A stretch of 6,896 nt of DNA from contig UQRJ01000161.1 of assembly GCA_900543345.1 (NCBI GenBank), positions 1 through 6,896 of the forward strand, given 5' to 3'. Below are positions 1 through 5,579 of the stretch, piece after piece. The notes under the pieces are model-generated. The model saw only the letters and a program-made list of their open reading frames with translations. It was not told where the DNA came from and searched no databases. Numbering within the stretch: position 1 is the first letter of the stretch; each line of letters opens with the position of its first letter. Position numbers and translations under genes: made by a program. Source of the stretch: an uncultured Sporolactobacillus sp. GTDB lineage: Bacteria > Bacillota > Bacilli > Bacillales > Sporolactobacillaceae.

Positions 1-34
1 TTCGTCGGCAGCGTCAGATGTGTATAAGAGACAG
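1..34 (+). other. Nextera read-1 transposon adapter (artefact)
   Basis: Bases 2-34 match the Illumina Nextera read-1 adapter as I remember it: the TCGTCGGCAGCGTC overhang followed by the 19-base Tn5 mosaic end (AGATGTGTATAAGAGACAG, bases 16-34). The single T before it would be the last base of an i5 index. This is library-construction sequence and not genomic. Biological sequence starts at about base 35. Confidence 0.98.
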
Positions 35-111
35 GTATAGCATGATTTTCTAGTAATATATGGAATATGCGGATGCAAAAAACAGATGATTTAATCTATT
101 TTCTCCACGTA

Positions 112-135
112 TGTGATATCAATCATAAAATCACA
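112..135. repeat. Interrupted inverted repeat, possible operator
   Basis: TGTGAT (112-117) is mirrored by ATCACA (130-135) across a 12-base spacer, and the left arm also forms the perfect 8-base palindrome TGATATCA (114-121). The arms resemble CRP/FNR-family half-sites (TGTGA...TCACA), but the family's usual spacing between these pentamers is 6 bases and here it is 14. Binding by such a regulator is therefore not supported by spacing. It lies about 240 bases upstream of nifH. Confidence 0.3.
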
Positions 136-189
136 CTAAATAATAAAAAATATGGAAATTTTGTTAAGTAAGTTAAAAATATATTTACT

Positions 190-201
190 TTTTTCGAAAA
201 A
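190..201. repeat. 12-base AT palindrome TTTTTCGAAAAA
   Basis: A perfect palindrome in AT-rich DNA about 175 bases upstream of nifH. It could be a protein-binding site or simply part of an A/T-tract promoter region. Homopolymer runs make such palindromes fairly likely by chance, so no regulator is assigned. Confidence 0.2.
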
Positions 202-259
202 TTATATAAATTTTATTTAAACATTTTATCATTTGCATCGACCGCCCGTCCATTTCATT

Positions 260-265
260 TATAAT
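260..265 (+). promoter_or_regulatory. Candidate -10 element TATAAT
   Basis: An exact match to the housekeeping sigma-factor -10 consensus, about 110 bases upstream of the nifH start. The bases 17 upstream (237-242, ATCGAC) are a poor -35, and the nearest better hexamer, TTGCAT at 233-238, is spaced 21 bases away, which is too far. If used, the promoter would need an activator or a weak -35. It would give a leader of about 100 bases containing the hairpin at 318-338. Confidence 0.3.
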
Positions 266-317
266 TGTTTTTTTGAAAAATGTTGAACGAATGATAATTA
301 GTTTAAAGAATCATGTT

Positions 318-338
318 TACCGGCGGGACGGCCGGGTA
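318..338 (+). promoter_or_regulatory. GC-rich stem-loop in the nifH leader
   Basis: CCGGC (320-324) pairs with GCCGG (331-335) around a 6-base loop. If G336 bulges out, T318-A319 pair with T337-A338 to extend the stem to 7 pairs. No U-tract follows, so it is not an intrinsic terminator. A second weaker pairing, GGGT (334-337) with ACCC (349-352), shares bases with it, so the two are mutually exclusive. A role in mRNA stability, processing or control of nifH is inference only. Confidence 0.35.
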
Positions 339-375
339 CTGATAAGAAACCCAACAAAAGGTAGGTAGAGTAAAG

Positions 376-1194
376 ATGAGGCAAATAGCGATTTACGGAA
401 AAGGCGGTATCGGCAAATCGACGACGACACAAAATCTGGCGGCCGGTCTTGCGGAAGCGGGAAAGAAAATCATGATTGTCGGATGCGACCCGAAAGCAGA
501 CTCGACGCGACTGGTATTGAATGGTCTGCCGCAGAAAACCGTTCTTGACACGCTTCGTGAGGAAGGCGACGATATCGTTCTTGATGCCGTATTGAAAGAG
601 GGATATCACGACATCAAGGGCGTTGAATCCGGCGGTCCCGAACCCGGTGTCGGCTGTGCTGGACGCGGAATCATTACTTCGATCAACCTGCTTGAACGCT
701 TGGGGGCCTATACGGACGATCTCGATTATGTTTTTTACGATGTTCTGGGCGACGTTGTATGCGGCGGTTTTGCGATGCCGATTCGTGAAGGAAAAGCCAA
801 GGAAATATATATTGTTTGTTCCGGAGAAATGATGGCACTTTATGCGGCTAACAACATCTGTAAGGGTATTTCGCGGTATGCGAGAAGAGGCGGCGTTCGC
901 TTGGGGGGCCTGATCTGCAATTCGCGCAAGGTCGAGGGTGAGAAAGAACTCGTTGAGGCAGTTGCCAAGAAAATCGGCACGCAAATGATTCATTTCGTAC
1001 CACGCAGCCACGATGTCACGAAAGCCGAGATCAATAAGAAGACGGTGATTGATTACAGCCCGGATGTACCGCAAGCTGATGAATATCGCGAATTGGCACG
1101 AAAAATCGATCAGAACGATATGTTTATTATTCCGAAACCGATGAGCACCGAAGACCTTGAGAAAATCATGCAGGAATACGGCGTTTATGCGTAA
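376..1194 (+). CDS. nifH: Nitrogenase iron protein NifH
   Basis: The 272-residue homodimeric Fe protein carries one 4Fe-4S cluster between its subunits. It transfers electrons to the MoFe protein with MgATP hydrolysis in the cytoplasm, and also acts in FeMo-co and P-cluster maturation. Visible motifs are the P-loop GKGGIGKST (residues 8-16), the CDPKADST segment at 37-44, cluster ligands Cys94 (GVGCAGRG) and Cys129 (DVVCGG), and switch II DVLGD (122-126). Arg97, next to Cys94, is the residue ADP-ribosylated by DraT where that system exists; no draT is visible here. Length and sequence resemble clostridial NifH as I recall it, for example EGKAKEIYIVCSGEMM and the AEINKKTVIDY segment. The ATG start gives the standard N-terminus MRQIAIYGKGG and follows an AGGTAG-type ribosome site. 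It is the first gene of the operon, 21 bases before nifD. It belongs to the Mo system by context, since Fe proteins of alternative nitrogenases look alike. Confidence 0.97.
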   Translation: MRQIAIYGKGGIGKSTTTQNLAAGLAEAGKKIMIVGCDPKADSTRLVLNGLPQKTVLDTLREEGDDIVLDAVLKEGYHDIKGVESGGPEPGVGCAGRGIITSINLLERLGAYTDDLDYVFYDVLGDVVCGGFAMPIREGKAKEIYIVCSGEMMALYAANNICKGISRYARRGGVRLGGLICNSRKVEGEKELVEAVAKKIGTQMIHFVPRSHDVTKAEINKKTVIDYSPDVPQADEYRELARKIDQNDMFIIPKPMSTEDLEKIMQEYGVYA

Positions 1195-1199
1195 CGAAA

Positions 1200-1218
1200 A
1201 AGGGGCTGTTATATTTTG
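1200..1218 (+). promoter_or_regulatory. Ribosome site and TTG start of nifD
   Basis: AAGGGG (1200-1205) lies 10 bases upstream of TTG (1216-1218), just after the nifH stop (1192-1194). No in-frame ATG exists until residue 29 (about 1300), which would remove the conserved N-terminal helix. Starting at TTG gives MSIRENLLDKYSEKVYK, which fits the N-terminus of clostridial NifD proteins. TTG is therefore the best-supported start. Confidence 0.8.
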
Positions 1219-2790
1219 AGCATCCGCGAAAATCTGCTCGACAAATATTCTGAGAAGGTATATAAAAACCGCGAACAACACGTTGTTGAGATCAAAGATA
1301 TGGAAAATGAAATTTTGGCCAATAAACGGGCGATTCCCGGCGTGATGACAAATCGTGGCTGCTGTTATGCGGGATGCAAAGGCGTTGTTCTCGGGCCGCT
1401 GAAAGATTCACTGGTAATTGAGCACGGTGCCGTCGGTTGCGGCTACTATACGTGGGGAGTACGGCGTAATAAAGCCAAAGCCGATGAAAACAGCGACGGC
1501 AAGAATTTCACGCAATATTGTTTTACAACCGACATGCAGGAATCGGATATTATCTTCGGCGGCGAAAAAAAGTTGGAAAAGGCCATTGACGAAGCAATGG
1601 AAATTTTTCATCCAAAGTGTGTCATGATTTGTTCGACGTGCCCGATCGGGTTGATCGGCGACGATGTGCAGGCCGTTGCCGAACGGATTGAGCAAAAATA
1701 CGGCATCACGGCGATCGGTTACTCATGCGAAGGCTATAAAGGCGTTTCCCAGTCCGCCGGGCATCACATCGCCAATAACGGGCTGATGACACAAGTCATC
1801 GGGACCGGCGATAAGGCACCGGAAAAGAAGTTTTCTGTCAACATTCTCGGCGAGTACAATATCGGCGGCGACGGTTGGGAAGAAGAGCGAATCTTGAAGC
1901 GGTGCGGTATCGAGGTCGTTTCCGTGTTCACCGGTGACGGAACTTACGCTCAGTTGAAAAATGCGCATCTTGCCAACTTGAATCTGGTCCATTGCCATCG
2001 CTCGATTAATTATGTCGCACAAATGATGAAAGATAAATACGGCACCGATTGGTTGAAGGTCAACTTCATCGGCATCGGTGCAACGTGCAAGACGCTGCGC
2101 GAAATCGCCAAGTATTTCGATGATCCGGAATTGACGCAGCGTGTCGAGGCCGTCATTGCCGACGAACTCGCGGCGTCGCACGATGAACTGGAATACTACA
2201 GGTCCAAATTGGCCGGAAAAACGGCGGCAATTTTCTCGGGCGGTTCCCGTTCCCATCACTATCAGCTGCTTTTGGAAGATTTGGGCATGAAAACCGTCGT
2301 TGCCGGCTATGAATTTGCTCATCGCGACGATTACGAGGGCCGGAAAGTCATTCCTCAGATTAAAGAGGATGCCGACAGCCGCAATATTGAATCGCTGACG
2401 ATGACCAAAGATCCGAAGCTTTACCAGAAGCGGTATTCGCCGGAGAAACTAGCTCAATTGAAATCGGAAATTGAGCTTGACGATTACCAGGGTATGTTTG
2501 CGGAAATGCAGAATGGTAACCTGGTCGTTGATGATTTTAACTATTACGAAACAGACAAAGTCGCCAAGGAAGTTAAACCGGACATTATTTTTTCCGGTAT
2601 CAAGGATAAATACGCGATTCAGAAACTCGGCGTTCCCGACAGACAAATTCATTCGTATGATTATTCCGGTCCGTATGCGGGATTTAGAGGAGCTTTGATT
2701 TTTGCCAGGGATGTAACGATGGCCGTTTATACAAATGCCTGGTCGCTCGTTACACCGCCGTGGAAATTGTCAGCGGGAGGCAATAAATAA
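1216..2790 (+). CDS. nifD: Nitrogenase MoFe protein alpha chain NifD
   Basis: This is the 524-residue alpha subunit of the alpha2beta2 dinitrogenase, which holds FeMo-co (the site of N2 reduction) and half of the P-cluster ligands. Expected P-cluster cysteines are Cys49 (RGCCYAGCKG), Cys75 (GAVGCGYYTW) and Cys142 (STCPIGLIGDD). FeMo-co ligands are Cys260 (LVHCHRSINY) and His479 (IHSYDYSGPY). Active-site residues Val57, Arg83, Gln179, His183 (CEGYKGVSQSAGHH) and Arg345 match Azotobacter Val70, Arg96, Gln191, His195 and Arg359. Relative to that protein (about 490 residues) there is an insert of some 50 residues at about 376-430, a known feature of clostridial NifD, and Tyr481 replaces Trp444. 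No delta-subunit gene follows, which argues against AnfD/VnfD. The start is TTG. The last codons (GCG GGA GGC) contain the nifK ribosome site, and the TAA stop overlaps the nifK ATG by one base. Confidence 0.97.
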   Translation: MSIRENLLDKYSEKVYKNREQHVVEIKDMENEILANKRAIPGVMTNRGCCYAGCKGVVLGPLKDSLVIEHGAVGCGYYTWGVRRNKAKADENSDGKNFTQYCFTTDMQESDIIFGGEKKLEKAIDEAMEIFHPKCVMICSTCPIGLIGDDVQAVAERIEQKYGITAIGYSCEGYKGVSQSAGHHIANNGLMTQVIGTGDKAPEKKFSVNILGEYNIGGDGWEEERILKRCGIEVVSVFTGDGTYAQLKNAHLANLNLVHCHRSINYVAQMMKDKYGTDWLKVNFIGIGATCKTLREIAKYFDDPELTQRVEAVIADELAASHDELEYYRSKLAGKTAAIFSGGSRSHHYQLLLEDLGMKTVVAGYEFAHRDDYEGRKVIPQIKEDADSRNIESLTMTKDPKLYQKRYSPEKLAQLKSEIELDDYQGMFAEMQNGNLVVDDFNYYETDKVAKEVKPDIIFSGIKDKYAIQKLGVPDRQIHSYDYSGPYAGFRGALIFARDVTMAVYTNAWSLVTPPWKLSAGGNK

Positions 2791-4157
2791 TGTTAGATAT
2801 GACACCGAAAAAAGTGGTTGAGCGCAAGGCGCTGCGTATCAATCCGTGCAAAACCTGTCAGCCGGTCGGAGCAATGTACTGTGCGTTGGGTGTGCATCGT
2901 TGCATGCCGCTCAGCCATGGATCGCAAGGCTGCTGTTCCTATCATCGGACCGTCTTAAGCCGCCATTTTAAAGAGCCGGCGATTGCCGCTTCGAGTTCTT
3001 TTACCGAAGGCACGTCGGTCTTCGGCGGCCGCAGCAATGCAACCACGGCCGTAAAGAATATCTTTGATATCTATAATCCCGATATCATTGCGATCCATAC
3101 GACGTGCCTTTCGGAGACGATCGGCGACGACGTCGGTTCGTATATTCTTGATATGGATATTCCGGAAGGAAAAGAAGTTATTCACTGCAACACGCCGAGT
3201 TATGTCGGTTCGCATATCTACGGATTTTTTAATCAGATGAAAGGCTTCATGGAATATTTAACGAAAAAAACGGGCGTCGCCAATGGAAAGACGGCGATTT
3301 TTCCCGGCTGGGTGAATCCCGGCGATATTGTCGAGATGAAACGAATTGCGGGGCTGCTGAATGTTCCCTTTATTATGTTCCCCGATCAGAGTGGTGTCTT
3401 CGATGCACCGATGACCGGTAAATACGAATTATTTCCGGAAGGCGGTACGACGGTCGACGAGCTCCGTTCGCTCGGTGATTGCCAGCGCTTGATTGCGTTG
3501 GGTGAAATTATTAATCAAGAACCGGCGGATATGTTGCAGCAGCGCTGGCAAGTTCCGTTCGATTTGTTGCCGATGCCGGTCGGCGTTGCCTTTACCGATA
3601 AATATGTGATGGCACTCAAAAATATTTCCGCAGCGGACGTACCGCACGATTTGGAAGTCGAACGCGGGCAGCTGCTCGACTTAATGCTTGATTCGAGCCA
3701 GTATTCGACGAAAAAGAAGGTCGCGATTTTCGGCGATCCCGATGTAGTGATCGGACTGACCTCGCTATGCTTGGAAATGGGCATGATTCCGAAATATGTG
3801 ATTACCGGTACGCCGAAGGAAACATTTAGCAAAAAAGTGACGGCATTGTTTAAGCAGTACGGCGTTGAAGATGAGTGCAGGGTGAAAGGAAACGCGGATC
3901 TGTTCGAGCTTCACCAATGGATTAAGAATGAACGGGTAGATTTGCTGCTTGGTTCGACTTATGGTAAGCAGATTGCCAAAGCGGAGGACATTCCGTTTAT
4001 CCGTGCCGGATTCCCGGTACTCGATCGATACGGCGAAACGATTCAGCCGATCGTCGGCTATCGCGGAGCGATTCGGATGGTCGAAAAAATAACCGATGCG
4101 CTGATGACACGGATGGAACGGGATATGAGCGACGAAGATTTCGAAATTGTGCTGTAA
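2790..4157 (+). CDS. nifK: Nitrogenase MoFe protein beta chain NifK
   Basis: This is the 455-residue beta subunit, which shares the 8Fe-7S P-cluster with NifD and docks the Fe protein. P-cluster ligands are Cys23 (NPCKTCQP), Cys48 (HGSQGCCSY) and Cys106 (HTTCLSETIGDD), equivalent to Azotobacter Cys70, Cys95 and Cys153. Ser137 in TPSYVGSH corresponds to the Ser188 region. The protein is about 65 residues shorter than Azotobacter NifK (523), mostly because it lacks the N-terminal extension; this is the usual clostridial form. GGGAGG (2775-2780) lies 9 bases before the ATG, which overlaps the nifD stop (TAATG), so translation is probably coupled. A second ATG at 2799 (MTPKK) is possible but less well placed. 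The C-terminus (DEDFEIVL) matches the end of clostridial NifK as I recall it. An extra Cys20 forms a CxxC with ligand Cys23. Confidence 0.97.
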   Translation: MLDMTPKKVVERKALRINPCKTCQPVGAMYCALGVHRCMPLSHGSQGCCSYHRTVLSRHFKEPAIAASSSFTEGTSVFGGRSNATTAVKNIFDIYNPDIIAIHTTCLSETIGDDVGSYILDMDIPEGKEVIHCNTPSYVGSHIYGFFNQMKGFMEYLTKKTGVANGKTAIFPGWVNPGDIVEMKRIAGLLNVPFIMFPDQSGVFDAPMTGKYELFPEGGTTVDELRSLGDCQRLIALGEIINQEPADMLQQRWQVPFDLLPMPVGVAFTDKYVMALKNISAADVPHDLEVERGQLLDLMLDSSQYSTKKKVAIFGDPDVVIGLTSLCLEMGMIPKYVITGTPKETFSKKVTALFKQYGVEDECRVKGNADLFELHQWIKNERVDLLLGSTYGKQIAKAEDIPFIRAGFPVLDRYGETIQPIVGYRGAIRMVEKITDALMTRMERDMSDEDFEIVL

Positions 4158-4214
4158 AAGTGAATGAAACCGCGCCGACTGAGGAAATACGCCGTATTGG
4201 AAAGGTGGATTTAA
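4158..4214 (+). promoter_or_regulatory. nifK-nifE spacer with nifE ribosome site
   Basis: This 57-base gap is the longest inside the operon. It contains the nifE ribosome site AGGTGG (4203-4208), 6 bases before the nifE ATG. A small palindrome, AATACG-C-CGTATT (4186-4198), could fold into a 5-pair hairpin but is not followed by a U-tract, so it is not a terminator. No promoter was recognised, so read-through from nifK is expected. A 16-codon open frame (4164-4214) fills most of the gap and is described in the findings. Confidence 0.5.
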
Positions 4215-5579
4215 ATGGTAGAAGTAAAAAGTATTCTTGAAGATCGCAAAAATTCTATTTCTACAGTCTCTTTTAAAGGTGCGGGCGGCGTTTTTTCATG
4301 TGAAAAAGAAAGTGTTTCCGGAGCGGTCAGCCAGCGGGCCTGTGTCTTTTGCGGCGCGCGGGTCGTTCTCAATCCGATTACCGATGCCTATCATATTATT
4401 CACGGACCGATCGGCTGTGCCAGTTATACATGGGATATCCGCGGCAGTTTAACCAGCGGGGCGGACATCTATCGGAAGAGCTTCTCCACGGATTTACGTG
4501 AGATGGACATCATTTTCGGCGGAGCGAGGAAGTTGACGGCGGCGATCGACGAATTGATGGAAAAAGCAAAGCCGACTCCGAAGTTGATTTTCGTTTACGC
4601 GACGTGCATTGTCGGCGTCATCGGCGACGATATCGAATCGGTCTGCCGGGAGGCGGAGGAAAAGTATTCAATTCGCGTCATCCCGGTCAAAGCGCCCGGC
4701 TTCTCCGGTACTAAATCGCTCGGCTATAAAATGGCCTGCAATGCCATCATGGAAGTCATGCGTCCTTACCGCGATCAACCAAAACAATTCGGTATCAACA
4801 TTCTCGGCGATTTTAATCTAGCTGGAGAAATGTGGATCATCAAAGATTACTTCGAATCGCTCGGCATTCCCGTCATTTCGACGATGACCGGCGACGCAAC
4901 GTTTGAAAAGCTAAAAAGGGCGCCGTCGGCAAAACTGAATATTGTTCAATGTGCGGGATCTTCCGGCTATTTGGCCGAGATGATGAAGCGGGAGATGGGC
5001 ATCCCGTATCTGAAAGTCAGTTTTTTCGGCGTTGAAGACATTACGTCGTCGATCCTCCGCGTCGCAGATGCTTTGGGTGTCGCGGCGATATCGCGAAAGG
5101 CACGCGAATTTACGGCGCAAGAAAATGCAAAAGTATTGCCCGTACTCGAGTCCTATAGACGACAACTTGCCGGAAAGAAGGCGGCGATCTTCGTCGGTGG
5201 CGGCTATAAAGCTATTTCGCTGATGCGTGAATTTAACGAGATCGGCATTAAAACAGTCGTTGTCGGTACGCAAACCGGAAAGAAAGACGAATATGAAGTG
5301 ATCAGTCAACTGGCCGATGAAAATACGGTCATTCTCGACGATGCCAATCCGGCGGAACTGGAACATTTTATGCTGGAGAAGAAAGCCGATATACTGGTCG
5401 GCGGCGTCAAGGAGCGGCCACTGGCGTATAAACTCGGGATTGCCTTTTGCGACCACAATCATGAGCGTAGACATCCGCTTGCCGGGTATAGCGGCATCCG
5501 TAATTTCGTACGCGAAATTAACGCTTCGATCAACAGTCCGGTATGGAAATATGTCGGCGGCGGGAGGGGCGGCGAATGA
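4215..5579 (+). CDS. nifE: FeMo-cofactor scaffold protein NifE
   Basis: NifE (454 residues) is the alpha-like subunit of the NifEN alpha2beta2 scaffold. The complex receives the 8Fe core made by NifB and, with NifH, adds molybdenum and homocitrate before handing FeMo-co to NifDK. Signature segments are SQRACVFCGARVVLNPITDA (39-58), HGPIGCASYTWDIRG (63-77), ATCIVGVIGDD (129-139) and DHNHERRHPLAGY (413-425). Cluster-binding cysteines are expected at Cys43, Cys68 and Cys131, with Cys246 (NIVQCAGSSGYL) in the position of the NifD cofactor ligand. The His and Gln of the NifD active-site motif (SQSxGHH) are replaced (FSGTKSLGYK, 163-172), consistent with a scaffold rather than a catalyst. ATG follows AGGTGG at 6-base spacing. 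The Gly-rich tail VGGGRGGE is encoded by the bases forming the nifN ribosome site, and the TGA overlaps the nifN ATG (ATGA). Confidence 0.96.
   Translation: MVEVKSILEDRKNSISTVSFKGAGGVFSCEKESVSGAVSQRACVFCGARVVLNPITDAYHIIHGPIGCASYTWDIRGSLTSGADIYRKSFSTDLREMDIIFGGARKLTAAIDELMEKAKPTPKLIFVYATCIVGVIGDDIESVCREAEEKYSIRVIPVKAPGFSGTKSLGYKMACNAIMEVMRPYRDQPKQFGINILGDFNLAGEMWIIKDYFESLGIPVISTMTGDATFEKLKRAPSAKLNIVQCAGSSGYLAEMMKREMGIPYLKVSFFGVEDITSSILRVADALGVAAISRKAREFTAQENAKVLPVLESYRRQLAGKKAAIFVGGGYKAISLMREFNEIGIKTVVVGTQTGKKDEYEVISQLADENTVILDDANPAELEHFMLEKKADILVGGVKERPLAYKLGIAFCDHNHERRHPLAGYSGIRNFVREINASINSPVWKYVGGGRGGE

Larger units (their letters stand above)
35..375 (+). promoter_or_regulatory. nif operon upstream region and nifH leader
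   Basis: This 341-base stretch has no credible gene on either strand. It is strongly AT-rich, unlike the downstream genes, until a short GC-rich patch at about 319-336. As the only sizeable non-coding DNA ahead of five co-directional nif genes, it should hold the operon promoter and nitrogen or oxygen control sites. Visible elements are a TGTGAT/ATCACA inverted repeat (112-135), a TTTTTCGAAAAA palindrome (190-201), a TATAAT hexamer (260-265) and a hairpin (318-338). No sigma-54 -24/-12 element (GG-N10-GC) was found. The ribosome site for nifH is the purine-rich AAAAGGTAGGTAG around 356-368. The left boundary is set by the adapter, so more of the control region may lie outside. Confidence 0.6.

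Noticed and set aside
62..76. Possible sigma-54 promoter (GG at 62-63, GC at 75-76)
   Set aside because: The gap between GG and GC is 11 bases, whereas the -24/-12 promoter requires 10, and the flanking bases do not match. It also lies about 300 bases from nifH.
166..190. AAGTAA...TTACTT inverted repeat
   Set aside because: The arms are only 6 bases and AT-rich with a 13-base gap, which is expected by chance in this composition.
298..1281. A 327-codon open frame on the minus strand opposite nifH
   Set aside because: It is fully antisense to the highly conserved nifH, has no ribosome site or family resemblance, and is explained by codon bias in nifH.
1723..2322. A 199-codon minus-strand frame opposite nifD, and a 225-codon one opposite nifE (4911-5588)
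   Set aside because: Both lie inside intact, conserved nif genes and show no recognisable domain.
1216..4157. Alternative (Fe-only or V) nitrogenase
   Set aside because: No delta-subunit gene lies between the D and K genes, NifD carries the clostridial Mo-type insert and motifs, and nifEN follow directly.
5543..5575. Upstream in-frame ATG for nifN (adds 11 residues)
   Set aside because: It lies within the nifE C-terminal codons without a good ribosome site. The ATG at 5576 has GGGAGGGG 6 bases upstream and gives a family-like N-terminus.
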